From positions 1 through 25,491 of the IMG/VR virus record IMGVR_UViG_3300047163_000146: a stretch of 25,491 bases of DNA; one strand, given 5' to 3'. A program made the position numbers and the translations under genes. This DNA is from a virus. Below the pieces are notes generated by a model. It made no database searches, was not told the DNA's origin, and was given only the letters and a program-made list of their open reading frames with translations. Shown in pieces: positions 1 through 9,176 of this stretch; the first letter of the stretch is position 1; every line of letters starts with the position of its first letter.

Positions 1-50
1 AACAAAAGCCAAAAGATTATCCCTGTCGCCTTCATTGCAGAATCTGACAT
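1..50 (-). CDS. Start of a gene running off the left edge (partial)
   Basis: On the minus strand an ATG at 50-48 opens a frame that stays open to the window edge, giving MSDSAMKATGIIFWLL. The last residues visible are hydrophobic, so a membrane segment may begin here. It lies 21 bases after the stop of the preceding gene in the same direction, as expected for the next gene of the operon. No clear Shine-Dalgarno sequence precedes it. Only 16 codons are visible, so no function can be assigned; a small membrane protein would fit. Confidence 0.4.
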   Translation of the reverse strand, partial: MSDSAMKATGIIFWLL

Positions 51-71
51 TGGAAACGGGGCTAGGGAATG

Positions 72-1376
72 TCATATTTTTACCTTGCTGCCCACAGGAT
101 GGGCCAATGATAGCATTTCTTTGGCTATTTTCTGCCTTTGCAATACTACCCAGTGGTCAAGGATTTTATGCCCTCTTTTTAAGCTGCCAAACTTGTTGAT
201 AATCTGCTGAGGCGAGAGCACGTGTTCGCCGCCCGCAACCACGACAGGAGCCTTGCCATCGTCAGTCTTGCCACCCTTTGCATAGGTTCCGGCACTATTA
301 ATGGCCGCAGTATTCACTGTTGGGCCAGATTGCACACCTGTGGGAGGTTGCCTAGGTTCAGAAGACGGGGGATTGGGAATTTTTACACCGCGGCCTTCAC
401 GAATGTTCGGCGCTTTGACGCCATGCGGTTGAGAGCTAAACATACGATCAATTACAGCAGACCCGGCAAGCGTATTTCCTTCGCCAAGACCAGAAACCAC
501 ATCTGCAGGGATGACATACGCACCTGTTGGAACATTAGTATTTATGGTATCAGTGCGTCCCGGCCCCGCGCTATTAAGCAGGCCGCCGGGATGATAAGTC
601 TCACCTGCTTCACGGCGCATGAGGGAGTTGGTTAAATCATTTACCTCGCCGCCATCTGCGCGTTCAGTAATTGCACCTCCTTTAGCTGCAAGCATAAATA
701 AGGTTTCCAAAGCCTCTGCGCCTCCGTCTGCTGCCGCCGCATCTGTAGTGGCCGCCGCTGCAGTTTCTGCCGCAGCAGGAAGAGCAGCATCTGCAGCAGC
801 AGAGCTGCTTCCAAGAGTATCAAGAGACATGCCGGGTGCGAAGCTGTTCGTGCTCATAAATGGGTCAGCAGACTGAGCATTTGCCCCGCTTAATACCCCG
901 CCATAGCCATTGCCAGCTAATCCACTCTGAATGCTTCCTGCCAAACTGGGGTTAGCTCCTGAAAAGAACTGGCCGATTCCGCCATACGCAGATTTAGCTG
1001 CGTCCGATAGACCGCTTCCTGCATTAACAAGGCTGTTAGCTGCTGCGCCTGTCTGCGCAATATCCTGTATGCCGCTTGATTGCTTTTGCGGTTGCGGAGA
1101 TTGCTCCTTAGGAGGCCCTTGACCGACACTAAGTTGTGGCGACGTTATAAAACTAACATCAGCATTCGGGATTGCGCTATTGGCGCCGATAGGCTGGAAC
1201 ATATTGGCGCCAATGTTTTCAGCGTTGGCTATGCCGCCGCCTGCCAGATGCATACGCGGTGCGGCAATGCCGGTCTTTGCGCCCATTACCTTGCCAATGG
1301 CAGAAGGATGGGGAACAAGGCTTCCTAGCGTTCGCTTGACGTTTAACGGGGCATCTCCAGGTATTGCTATTGGCAT
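72..1376 (-). CDS. Large low-complexity phage virion-type protein with duplicated C-terminal motif
   Basis: The protein has 434 residues. The N-terminal half is rich in Gly, Ala, Ser and Asn, with an almost pure Ala/Thr/Asp tract around residues 193-220. The C-terminal half carries a conserved-looking segment at about 285-312 (TGAYVIPADVVSGLGEGN) and a related one at about 383-409 (VVVAGGEHVLSPQQI), each followed by a Gly and an Ile/Leu-Asp pair. KGG motifs occur near residues 232 and 367. From memory, proteins with these two motifs are common and unnamed in phages of Alphaproteobacteria, near the tail genes. The start is well set: AGGA lies 8 bases before the ATG and the previous gene ends 9 bases upstream. 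An internal or ejected virion protein is a guess from position and composition only. Confidence 0.75.
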   Translation of the reverse strand: MPIAIPGDAPLNVKRTLGSLVPHPSAIGKVMGAKTGIAAPRMHLAGGGIANAENIGANMFQPIGANSAIPNADVSFITSPQLSVGQGPPKEQSPQPQKQSSGIQDIAQTGAAANSLVNAGSGLSDAAKSAYGGIGQFFSGANPSLAGSIQSGLAGNGYGGVLSGANAQSADPFMSTNSFAPGMSLDTLGSSSAAADAALPAAAETAAAATTDAAAADGGAEALETLFMLAAKGGAITERADGGEVNDLTNSLMRREAGETYHPGGLLNSAGPGRTDTINTNVPTGAYVIPADVVSGLGEGNTLAGSAVIDRMFSSQPHGVKAPNIREGRGVKIPNPPSSEPRQPPTGVQSGPTVNTAAINSAGTYAKGGKTDDGKAPVVVAGGEHVLSPQQIINKFGSLKRGHKILDHWVVLQRQKIAKEMLSLAHPVGSKVKI

Positions 1377-1385
1377 GTCAATGTC

Positions 1386-2858
1386 CTAGTCAAAAACAGC
1401 AAAATTTACACCAGCAGGGTCCGTTCCTGCGCTATTTGTCACAATTACCGTTGTAATAGTAAATTGGGAAGAACTGCTTCTGCTAGTGGCATAACTTACT
1501 ATGGCAGCAGTGGCGCCTGCATCGGGCGACACCAGAACCGCATAATTAGAATCTGACAATGGATTGGTCATAGTCACCACATAAATGCCAGGGCCGCTGC
1601 GAATTATAGATGTTATGTTTAAGCTCTTTATTACACTTAATGAGCTGCCGTTCCATGTAAAATACCCCCATGCTTTTGGAGAGACAAAAGCAGTGGTGGC
1701 AACTTTTGTGGAGCTGTCTGCAGCAGTTTGGGTAACAGCTGTAGATCCGCTGGCAAGCGTAAGAGCCGTGCTATTCACAAAAGCGGTAGTAGCAAGCAAA
1801 TTAGTGCTTGTTCCTGCTGGCGCGGTTAATCCATACATTGAAGATGTGGATAGCGAAGAAAGGTTGTTGTTGATGACAGAAAGATAAATATTGCCATTAG
1901 CATCCGTGACAAAATAAGAAACAGAACCCTTGGGCTGAACATAACTTCCGCCTGCTGGCAATGCAAACCCGTTAATCCATATAACGTCAGTACTGTATGG
2001 TATCCACGTGACAGGCCCCCCTCCCGCCGTGACACTGCAGGAAAAATAATAAGCCAGATTGATTGAAACCTGCGGCAGCGTTATATTAATTGCAGAAGTT
2101 GCGATTATTGGCTCAAAGAGATTCGCAAAACTCAAAGAAACATTAGCAGATGTCTGAGTCGGAGTTCCGTAGAAAATAACGTTTAAAAGCACCCAGACGG
2201 AGCCATTCCAATAAGCTAAATTGGGAGTTCCTGCAAATATCTGATTGGCGACAAGATTAACCAACCCTACCGCCCCAAGAGTTTGTAGCGGATATGCAGT
2301 TCCGCCATTAATAGCAAGTGTAGCGGAACCTGTATTGTCTGCAGTAGGGGTAAACGTTATAAGAGTTCCGGGGTTTAGCTGAAAATTGGATGGGTAGGTA
2401 ACGCTACAGGCTAAGGCGTTCGCAGTTCCTGCGATAGTTCCAAGCGAATATACATACTGCGTGCCTGTCAACCCTCCAACAGTAGGCGGCCCAGATGAGT
2501 TATCTACATAAACAGGCGATTGCGTTCCCTGCGGGACAACAAGTCCTGCAGTGCTGTTGCCAGCCTGTATAGTAATCGTATAGCTTCCTGTAGTCTGATT
2601 GTTGATAAAATAAAATCCACCCTGCGCAGGAAATATGACATTAATGTTTCCAGTCAACGCTCCGGTAAAATTATAAATAAGATTTTGCGCCTGTGAGGTG
2701 GTAAGCGTTACATTGGAACTGCCAGCAACACTAAGAGACAATGTTCCGCCTAAATTGCTGTCAATAGCAGATAGAATACTGTTGAGGACAACCCCCCATG
2801 TGCCGGAATTGGTTCCGGTCTGTTGCAGTGTATACCCCTTATTTGGTGTGCTCGTCAT
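1386..2858 (-). CDS. Tail fibre protein
   Basis: The protein has 490 residues and is rich in Ser, Thr, Asn, Gly and aromatic residues, as in beta-structured fibres. The N-terminus (NKGYTLQQTGTNSGTWGVVL, residues 6-25) is a pattern I recall at the start of many phage tail fibres, followed by a segment with a GFYFINNQTTGSYTITIQ signature near residues 80-98. The middle has two copies of an 'ATTAFV' motif (near 360 and 390), typical of fibre shafts. The C-terminal segment after about 395 (YFTWNG through NFAVFD) looks like a compact end domain. It probably binds the host surface. It follows the small gene at 2877-3095 by 18 bases and is followed closely by the 434-residue protein. Attachment point on the virion and receptor are unknown. 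Confidence 0.85.
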   Translation of the reverse strand: MTSTPNKGYTLQQTGTNSGTWGVVLNSILSAIDSNLGGTLSLSVAGSSNVTLTTSQAQNLIYNFTGALTGNINVIFPAQGGFYFINNQTTGSYTITIQAGNSTAGLVVPQGTQSPVYVDNSSGPPTVGGLTGTQYVYSLGTIAGTANALACSVTYPSNFQLNPGTLITFTPTADNTGSATLAINGGTAYPLQTLGAVGLVNLVANQIFAGTPNLAYWNGSVWVLLNVIFYGTPTQTSANVSLSFANLFEPIIATSAINITLPQVSINLAYYFSCSVTAGGGPVTWIPYSTDVIWINGFALPAGGSYVQPKGSVSYFVTDANGNIYLSVINNNLSSLSTSSMYGLTAPAGTSTNLLATTAFVNSTALTLASGSTAVTQTAADSSTKVATTAFVSPKAWGYFTWNGSSLSVIKSLNITSIIRSGPGIYVVTMTNPLSDSNYAVLVSPDAGATAAIVSYATSRSSSSQFTITTVIVTNSAGTDPAGVNFAVFD

Positions 2859-2876
2859 GCGCGTATAGCCCTATAT

Positions 2877-3095
2877 TCAATCGCCATAATATCCTAATTT
2901 TACCGTGCCGATTCCCGGTAAATTCACTGTTGCATATCCCTTTAAATTTAAGGGTATTATGCCGCCTGACGTCACGCTGGCAGCCGTGCCTATAAATTGC
3001 GGGAATACATTGTTTATCGTTTTTGTTTGCTGCGCTAATTGCAATGAAATCTGGTTGAGGGCGTTTACCGCATTTTGATTAGGATTGTCTGTCAT
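2877..3095 (-). CDS. Small phage structural-operon protein
   Basis: The protein has 72 residues if started at the ATG at 3095, which directly follows the TAA of the gp10-like gene (TAACATG). The open frame extends upstream to 3167, but that part lies wholly inside the preceding gene and adds nothing plausible. Residues 1-35 are polar and Gln/Asn-rich and look helical (ALNQISLQLAQQTKTINNVF); the C-terminal end (GYATVNLPGIGTVKLGYYGD) looks like beta hairpins. I recall short phage proteins ending in a similar 'G-hydrophobic-V-G-KxxYY' pattern next to fibre genes. No function is known; a small fibre-associated or chaperone-like protein would fit its place between neck and fibre genes. Confidence 0.7.
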   Translation of the reverse strand: MTDNPNQNAVNALNQISLQLAQQTKTINNVFPQFIGTAASVTSGGIIPLNLKGYATVNLPGIGTVKLGYYGD

Positions 3096-3096
3096 G

Positions 3097-5124
3097 TTAC
3101 GGGCGTCTTCCAGATCCGGTTCCAATCCATAAAAACTCTCCCAGCCTCCAAAAGCTTCCCGAATCACTGCTGCTCATGCTGATTTGGGCAAATCGCCCGC
3201 GTCCACGCACAATAATATATTCAGTCGTTCCGGCTATCCATGTAAAAGTCTTGGAAAACAGAGGAGTATCGTCAGGATAGTTTACCATATTAACTGTTAT
3301 CTGTATAGAGGCTCCGGTCGTAGCCACAAAGTCAGGAATCATGCGCTCAAGAAAGATGATAACCAGACCTTCCGCCAGCTTAAAAAAACCGGTCGTTATA
3401 GATGATGTCATGGGCGAGCCATCAGCATCATTGGTGTTTTCATGCTGCTGAATCAGAGCATTGCCGTCAACCCCGATGGGATTATTGGACAATACGTCAT
3501 TCTGGTCAAACCACGCAGTCCTTATCAACGTTCCATAATCCCACGCGCTATCCACCTGATTGAATTTGATATAAGAATCTATTTCCCCGCTTCCCGATAA
3601 AGAAACAAAGAAGTAAAAGAATTCATTAAAGTGGCTATTGGGGGCAAGTAAAAACTTATCCTGTTCGGAAAAATTTGCATTCTGGAAAAAGAAATCCCAT
3701 ACGGCGCAGGATAACGGGGAAACAGCAGCGCCATTAAATAAATAAAACTGGTTAATTGAGCACCAGTAGACAACGCCGCCAAGCACACCAGCCGACCGCA
3801 TGGAAATAAGGCCGCACCCCTGCGCTATTTCATTAAATCCATAAACAAGCGGAAATCCGATATACTGCTGCAGCCATACACCAAGATCAGTCCAGTGCAT
3901 TGCATATTGCGGACCTTGCAATGCGCCGACAATACGACTCCCCCTTGAAAGCCGGAACGTGCCAGCCTGATTGGTAGCTGTGGCTGTCCAGCTATTGAAA
4001 TTAGCCACGTCGCACCAGCCGATAAGCATAGGGTCCTGTGCCATGGTATTGGGATCTATAATTCCATAGGCGATAATCTGCTGTTGGGCCATGGCAACAA
4101 AAATTCCGGTGGCTATGGCGGGAGCCCCAGATAAAATAACAGCTTGATTTTCAAAGAAGCCAGAAGCTGGATTCCATTCGTAAATAGATCCGCCAATGGG
4201 GCAGGCAATTAATATCTGGCCAAACTGGCCAAAAGTCCATTGTCGCAGTTGCGTTCCTATATTGGATGATGCTCCTATGCCGTAGGGGCCAAGGCCATAC
4301 CCTCCCTCTCCCCATCCCATAGCTGGAGTGCTGGACACTGCTCCCGTCTGTAAGAGATATTGAATTCTTACATAGCCACCGTTTTCATATCCAATAGTAG
4401 TGGAGTTGGCGGCAACCACCTGAGATATGGTAAAAGTGCTGGAATTCAGCACAGACTGAACAATATAAGGTCCGCTTAATGTAATACCTGCAATTGTAGT
4501 GGAAACATAGACTGTATATATCGAAGTAGTTGCCGTATAGCCATGATTTGCAAGGGTAACGACAATTGTGCTTTGGCCGTTGTACGTATGAAATTGCGAT
4601 GTCACGCCACCCGCTATCACATGCGAGGTAGCGGCAGATGCTGCAGTGATAGTGTAATGAGTGCCATCAATGACACTTTGCACCTGATAGAGTCCCTGCA
4701 GGACAATGCCACCAATAGCCACATCGGATGCAATATTTACCCAATCGCCAGATGACGGGCTGGTATTGGGGTCATAAACAATTATCGTCGCCTGGCCGCT
4801 ATAAGTGGAGAAAGGCGCAGGATAACCTAAATTATTAGTCGCATAAATAGGAGTAATATCGTAAATCGCGCCTTCATTCCAGACTTCTAAACGCTGCTCA
4901 GTACCTGCTGCTATATAGCCATCGCCGTTAAGGGATGCCCATGCGAATAATCCCCGGCAAGTTCCTATAAGGGCGGTGGATGAAAGACGTGACCACCCGC
5001 CTAATTTCTGAGCCATCTTTTGAAAAAAGCGTATAAGCTGCGATGATGAAAAGCCTGCCTCATTCAAGGTTTTTGATTTTTCCGCATTAACCCCTGGGAG
5101 CATATTTAACGGTGTTTGCGGCAT
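3097..5124 (-). CDS. Neck/tail protein of the P22 gp10-like (DNA-stabilising) type
   Basis: The protein has 675 residues. The N-terminus shows the pattern I associate with this family: MPQTPLNMLPGVNAEKSKTL, then 'LIRFFQKMAQKLGGW' (about 30-44), 'CRGLFAW' and 'AAGTEQRLEVW' (about 56-82), then 'YDITPI'. In P22, gp10 is added below the portal and adaptor to keep packaged DNA in the head and forms part of the short tail. Residues about 104-252 are two copies of a beta-rich module interrupting the family pattern, which resumes with a Gly/Tyr-rich stretch (GWGEGGYGLGPYGIG). The start codon overlaps the stop of the adaptor gene (TGATG), implying coupled translation. The neighbourhood (adaptor upstream) supports the call. 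The gp10 name is a family-level assignment made by eye. Confidence 0.82.
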   Translation of the reverse strand: MPQTPLNMLPGVNAEKSKTLNEAGFSSSQLIRFFQKMAQKLGGWSRLSSTALIGTCRGLFAWASLNGDGYIAAGTEQRLEVWNEGAIYDITPIYATNNLGYPAPFSTYSGQATIIVYDPNTSPSSGDWVNIASDVAIGGIVLQGLYQVQSVIDGTHYTITAASAATSHVIAGGVTSQFHTYNGQSTIVVTLANHGYTATTSIYTVYVSTTIAGITLSGPYIVQSVLNSSTFTISQVVAANSTTIGYENGGYVRIQYLLQTGAVSSTPAMGWGEGGYGLGPYGIGASSNIGTQLRQWTFGQFGQILIACPIGGSIYEWNPASGFFENQAVILSGAPAIATGIFVAMAQQQIIAYGIIDPNTMAQDPMLIGWCDVANFNSWTATATNQAGTFRLSRGSRIVGALQGPQYAMHWTDLGVWLQQYIGFPLVYGFNEIAQGCGLISMRSAGVLGGVVYWCSINQFYLFNGAAVSPLSCAVWDFFFQNANFSEQDKFLLAPNSHFNEFFYFFVSLSGSGEIDSYIKFNQVDSAWDYGTLIRTAWFDQNDVLSNNPIGVDGNALIQQHENTNDADGSPMTSSITTGFFKLAEGLVIIFLERMIPDFVATTGASIQITVNMVNYPDDTPLFSKTFTWIAGTTEYIIVRGRGRFAQISMSSSDSGSFWRLGEFLWIGTGSGRRP
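4369..4815 (-). repeat. Two tandem copies of a ~70-residue beta-rich module inside the gp10-like protein
   Basis: Residues about 104-177 and 179-252 of the gp10-like protein share a pattern: a strand with I/V-V, then 'G-I-x-L-x-G-x-Y-x-V-Q-S-V', then 'YTI' or 'FTI', then a small-residue tract ending in Gly-Gly. The same pattern occurs twice in the 399-residue protein at 9177-10376. The match is at protein level; I saw no long identical DNA stretch. Confidence 0.65.
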
Positions 5125-5879
5125 CAGGGTCTCGGAGGCTGACTCTCCGGTGCAGGAGAATAGTTGGACCAGTTCTGGCCTTGATTTTTCTGGCGTTGAA
5201 TTTCACTGAGCACAGAAGCTTTAACTTTTTGATATTCCGTTTCCCACTTCGTCACGTCTGCGCCTGCAGGCGCCCCTTGTGGCAAATCAGCATCTTTCTG
5301 ATACAGCATACCAAATACCATGCAGGCATTGAGAAACAGATCGGGATAGGTAGTGCCAAGGTAAGTAGTTGTATTGGTAGACGACATGGCAGGTGGACGC
5401 GTAATTCCTGTATATTCCAACACATAGTTAGCATTGGGAGTCGGGGCGACCAGAAGCGTATTCGTATTTAAAAGGCATCCATAAGTAGGTATGGCATTAT
5501 ACGTTGCGCCGCCCTGCTCAACGGGCCAGATAATGTCCATCACATCTTTAGAAATCATTTCCAGTCGATTGCGACTTCCGGATGAAGGCTGGGCACCGGC
5601 AGGAGTAATAACGTTTACCCCTTGCACCACAACGAAGGTGTTTGCAGTAGGTAGCGCCATAGAACGACTGTTGGACTGCAGGGATGTGCTGGAATCTGTA
5701 GTGCGGTCGTAGAGGAAATCCAGTTCGCGGTAGATACGCTGCTCTGCCGCTTCAATAATGCGTGGGAGAATATTGTTGAAATTAGTATCATTAGATGGCG
5801 TGGCTGAAGCTGAGTTGGTAATTGTCACTACCATCAGCTCACCCAGTGCAGTCGTTAAATCCGAATATGCTATGCTCAT
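5124..5879 (-). CDS. Head-tail adaptor (connector) protein
   Basis: The protein has 251 residues. The N-terminal part is helical, with 'ILPRIIEAAEQRIYRELDFL' (about 37-56), a signature I recall from phage adaptor proteins of the short-tailed phages (T7 gp11 / P22 gp4 functional class) that sit under the portal ring. The middle (residues 75-165) is beta-rich, and a helical 'YPDLFLNACMVFGMLYQKDA' stretch follows at about 180-200. The tail end is polar and Pro-rich. It is directly upstream of the gp10-like gene, with overlapping stop and start, as expected for neck proteins that assemble one after another. A GGGA lies close before the ATG. The functional class is well supported; the exact family name is not. 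Confidence 0.82.
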   Translation of the reverse strand: MSIAYSDLTTALGELMVVTITNSASATPSNDTNFNNILPRIIEAAEQRIYRELDFLYDRTTDSSTSLQSNSRSMALPTANTFVVVQGVNVITPAGAQPSSGSRNRLEMISKDVMDIIWPVEQGGATYNAIPTYGCLLNTNTLLVAPTPNANYVLEYTGITRPPAMSSTNTTTYLGTTYPDLFLNACMVFGMLYQKDADLPQGAPAGADVTKWETEYQKVKASVLSEIQRQKNQGQNWSNYSPAPESQPPRP

Positions 5880-5888
5880 TTTCTGTCC

Positions 5889-8837
5889 CTATGGCTCCAG
5901 CCATTCAAGTGTATATCCTTCGAGGGTAATTGTATCTGTTCCCGATGCCAGCACCCCATCAATGTTGAAATACATTGCCTGCGTTGAAGTATTATAGCTC
6001 GTTGTAACGTTTGCAGCACCAGAATTACTAAAGCCAGAATTAGGCGATCCGGCCCCCACCTGAGAACTTACTGAATTTCTATTGCTTATTTGCTGCTGGA
6101 ATCTCCCGCTGGCAATGGCAGTTACGGTAGTCCCAAGGAATAAGCTGCCCTGTCCGGCACCTGAAACATTGCCAAAGCGTATATTAATGGTTTTATTATC
6201 TGCATTATTGGTTACCGTCCATATGCTGGTCAGTCGCAATGATCCATTGGCAGATAATAATGCAGCGGGAATAGTAACGTTGGCAAGAGATACTTCGGCA
6301 GTAGTTCCTGTAAGGCTATTGCTCACATAGTTTTGCGCAAGAACCGCTTCTCCGGTTGCTGGCTTCCATAAAGAGCCGTTAGAGATAAGAAGTACTCCGG
6401 AAGTGCCGAGATCTGTAGCATAGTAGATTTGCGCATTGGAAGCAGAAGGCTTGGCGGCAAATGTGCCGCTGGGCACCAATCCGCTTTTTTGTGAAGTCCA
6501 TAACGGACTTGCCGCTGTTCCTGTATTAATATATTTTATGCCAGCATTGCTATCAGTGTATTCACTCCCGGTTCCAGCCTTAAGATATCCTGTGCCGTAG
6601 GAGCCGCTCGATGGAGCGCCGCTGCCCGTTATTTTATACACCCCCCCGGAAATAAGCGTCCCGCCTGAAATGCTGCCACTCATTGCCCCTGAGTTGGAAA
6701 CTGTAATTGTTTCAGTCCCTGCTCCCACTACAGACCCGGCAAAAGTAGTGTTATTGGCATCAGCCCCAAATTGCTGGATAGTAATAATAGCTCCGGAATT
6801 TGAAGCGGTCATGCCGGTAGAAGTCACCATCGAATCAGAATTTATCGCAGCAACCAATGCAGCAGCCATATTTGCCGTAGTTGCCCCGGATGTAACCGTT
6901 GAAGTTATTGTGCGTGGGTAATTATAGGTATAGGATAGCACCGGATTGCTGATAATCAATTTCAGCACGTCATTATTAGTTGCTGTGCCGCCAATAGTGA
7001 CTGTGATGCTTCCCGGCGTTATATTCACATCAGAGTCCCAGACATCCAGTTCACAGGTGGATGGTATGACGCCGGACGTAATGGAATTATATGTCAGCTC
7101 AATAGACCCCTTTACCCTTCCATAGCCAACGCCAGATCCGAAAGTCGCTATTTTATTTATTACCGAAAATACGCTTCCATAACCAGCATCACGATTGCTT
7201 GCGGGGATGTCAATGTCATAGCAACTTACGTAAGCAAGCGAAATAGCAGGGGCTCCAATACTTGAAACATGGCTTGCATCTCCACCGCTGCCTGCAGAAA
7301 GCATACTGAAACTTAGTCGTATATTCTCGCTTACAGTTGTAAGAATACTGCCTATAGCAATCGCCGCAGGCCCCTGAGATCCTAAATTCGACAAACTATG
7401 AAAAAATATAGTGCCACGCAAATCTATTAACGAACTTGCGTCAATTAACATCGCCGAAGACGCGCCCGTTGGCGTATCTATAATTACCTGGGGGCAGTGA
7501 ATATTTGAGCTATTTTCCATATACACCCCGGCCTCACATTGCACCGGATTAAGCTTGGTAATATGAAGATCAGAGCAAAAGTTAAATATGAATCCATAAA
7601 AAGCCAACTGAACCTCAAACTCACCCAATTTTCCATTCAATCCGTAAAATTGGCAATTAAATGTCGGGCCATAGGTAGAGTCAAAACTGCGCGCTGACTG
7701 AACGATATTTACATGATCAATAATATAATCGGAAATGACGCTGCCATACCCCATAAGGTAGGTTTTTCCTCCAGAGACAGTCCAGTCAGCCACCCATGTA
7801 TTGGAAATAGAAGCCCCGGATCCAGTTCCGCCTGTAACACTAATATTCCCATTAGCGTCAAAGACCGAGAACCCATTGGCCGCTGTCCATTGGTATGCCT
7901 GGAGAACCGGAGGAAGCGCATAAGCCCCAGCGACAGTTAGGTTTATTCCTGTTATCGTCCCGCTTCCATTAACACTTGCTACTGTTGCAGTGGCAGCTAC
8001 ATAGGGTGCAACTGATGGCCGGCTAAACGTCAGAACGTCATTCACTGAGTACCCAGTTCCTCCGCTCGTAATTCCAAGTGCTGCCATGGTCCAGTTCTTG
8101 CCCACCGCCATGCCTGAACCCCGATCACTACCATTGCTGTTGCAGATAATATTAAGTCTTCGAGCGTGCGAACGGGGGACGAGAATGACAGTGGGCTGGT
8201 AAAGATTTGCCAATGCTTTGGTAGTTGTGTCTCCAGTGTAAAAGCCAGTAACCGTTCCGCTCGAACCGGTGCGGACCCAAAAACCATCCATAACCATATT
8301 GACATATTCAGGAATGATAACAGGACAGGAAACCGGATAAGAACCACGTGGGAAATAGGCATTGACCGAAGCGCGTTGAATCAATCCGTCCGTACCGCTC
8401 CCTGCTTTCATAGTTAACGCGACAAGCTGGCAGTATAAAAGAAACTGCTGGACGGAAGTGGTTACATCCGAAGACGTGATTTTACTTATATTCGCCCATG
8501 TAAAATAGTTTATGGAATCTGTATAAGTCGGATAACTTGGAAAAACATTTGCAGGCAAAACATTTGTACCGCTATTGCCAACAACATTCTGGGCATTTAC
8601 AGACGGAACCTGTGGGTAGTATTGCGAGCCATTGTAAGCCAATATCTGACCGGTCAATGGAACAGTTGACGACACAGGGATATTCTGTATAGCAGTAGCA
8701 TTGCCGGAGGTATTGGCAATGCTGGCGCCAAGTGCATTAATATCATTAAATGCTGCTAAAAAATTATTACGTATGACGCTGGATGAAACCGGATTACCGG
8801 GCAACGGGACGTTTGGATTTATAGTGCTGGTACTCAC
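5889..8837 (-). CDS. Large tail spike / receptor-binding protein with beta-helix-type body
   Basis: The protein has 982 residues from the GTG at 8837, preferred over a GTG at 8846 because GGAG lies 8 bases before it and it forms a 4-base overlap (GTGA) with the upstream stop. The N-terminus (STSTINPNVP, then a helical 'NNFLAAFNDINALGASI') looks like a virion-attachment part. Residues about 165-240 have 'YFPRGSYPVSCPVIIPEY', the usual opening of pectate-lyase-like beta-helices. A 'ITSGGTGYSVNDVLTF' module follows near 260, then beta-helix-like rungs with Asn and small residues. Near 610-720 is a 'GGTATNNDVLKL' module typical of phage adhesins. The last about 170 residues form an end domain ending 'TITLEGYTLEWLEP'. 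It probably binds or cuts surface glycan; no catalytic residues can be named by eye. Confidence 0.85.
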   Translation of the reverse strand: MSTSTINPNVPLPGNPVSSSVIRNNFLAAFNDINALGASIANTSGNATAIQNIPVSSTVPLTGQILAYNGSQYYPQVPSVNAQNVVGNSGTNVLPANVFPSYPTYTDSINYFTWANISKITSSDVTTSVQQFLLYCQLVALTMKAGSGTDGLIQRASVNAYFPRGSYPVSCPVIIPEYVNMVMDGFWVRTGSSGTVTGFYTGDTTTKALANLYQPTVILVPRSHARRLNIICNSNGSDRGSGMAVGKNWTMAALGITSGGTGYSVNDVLTFSRPSVAPYVAATATVASVNGSGTITGINLTVAGAYALPPVLQAYQWTAANGFSVFDANGNISVTGGTGSGASISNTWVADWTVSGGKTYLMGYGSVISDYIIDHVNIVQSARSFDSTYGPTFNCQFYGLNGKLGEFEVQLAFYGFIFNFCSDLHITKLNPVQCEAGVYMENSSNIHCPQVIIDTPTGASSAMLIDASSLIDLRGTIFFHSLSNLGSQGPAAIAIGSILTTVSENIRLSFSMLSAGSGGDASHVSSIGAPAISLAYVSCYDIDIPASNRDAGYGSVFSVINKIATFGSGVGYGRVKGSIELTYNSITSGVIPSTCELDVWDSDVNITPGSITVTIGGTATNNDVLKLIISNPVLSYTYNYPRTITSTVTSGATTANMAAALVAAINSDSMVTSTGMTASNSGAIITIQQFGADANNTTFAGSVVGAGTETITVSNSGAMSGSISGGTLISGGVYKITGSGAPSSGSYGTGYLKAGTGSEYTDSNAGIKYINTGTAASPLWTSQKSGLVPSGTFAAKPSASNAQIYYATDLGTSGVLLISNGSLWKPATGEAVLAQNYVSNSLTGTTAEVSLANVTIPAALLSANGSLRLTSIWTVTNNADNKTINIRFGNVSGAGQGSLFLGTTVTAIASGRFQQQISNRNSVSSQVGAGSPNSGFSNSGAANVTTSYNTSTQAMYFNIDGVLASGTDTITLEGYTLEWLEP

Positions 8838-9175
8838 GGTTCCCACTCCGCATCACCCTCATCCCAATAAAGTCCTGGCTGATTATAAACCGGAGTAGGT
8901 CCGCCCGCGTTTTCTTCAATGGCAAAGGGTTCCACACGAGGATCTAAAACCGGCACCGGGTCGGGAGGCAGCTTAACAGGGCGATAGCCCTCATACGGTT
9001 TATCCATGCAAGGCGGGCATACGCGGAAGCGCGTATTGGTCAGGGTATCGCCACGATACTCATATTGATATTGAAGCTTGCTGAGCTCCCATTGCTGAGT
9101 ACAGCGATCACATGAGCCATGGGCTCTGCCCGCATATGGATCGGGCGAATAGGAACCGTGATAGCGCCATGCCAT
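8834..9175 (-). CDS. Small zinc-ribbon-like phage protein
   Basis: The protein has 113 residues. Two cysteine pairs (C22-D-R-C25 and C53-P-P-C56) about 28 residues apart have the spacing of a zinc ribbon. A conserved-looking 'YQYEYRGDTLTNTRFRVC' lies between them. The second half is acidic and Pro-rich (KLPPDPVPVLDPRVEPF). I recall unnamed proteins of this layout in many phages of Alphaproteobacteria, placed beside the tail spike gene as here. The ATG has a textbook ribosome binding site (AGGAGG, 5 bases away) overlapping the end of the previous gene. Its 3' end overlaps the spike start by 4 bases. Function unknown; a structural zinc-binding protein or assembly factor is possible. Confidence 0.78.
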   Translation of the reverse strand: MAWRYHGSYSPDPYAGRAHGSCDRCTQQWELSKLQYQYEYRGDTLTNTRFRVCPPCMDKPYEGYRPVKLPPDPVPVLDPRVEPFAIEENAGGPTPVYNQPGLYWDEGDAEWEP

Positions 9176-9176
9176 G

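Noticed and set aside
222-635. 137-residue plus-strand open frame
   Set aside because: It lies wholly antisense to the 434-residue virion-type gene, has no ribosome binding site, and its Cys/Arg/His-rich composition is typical of a shadow frame.
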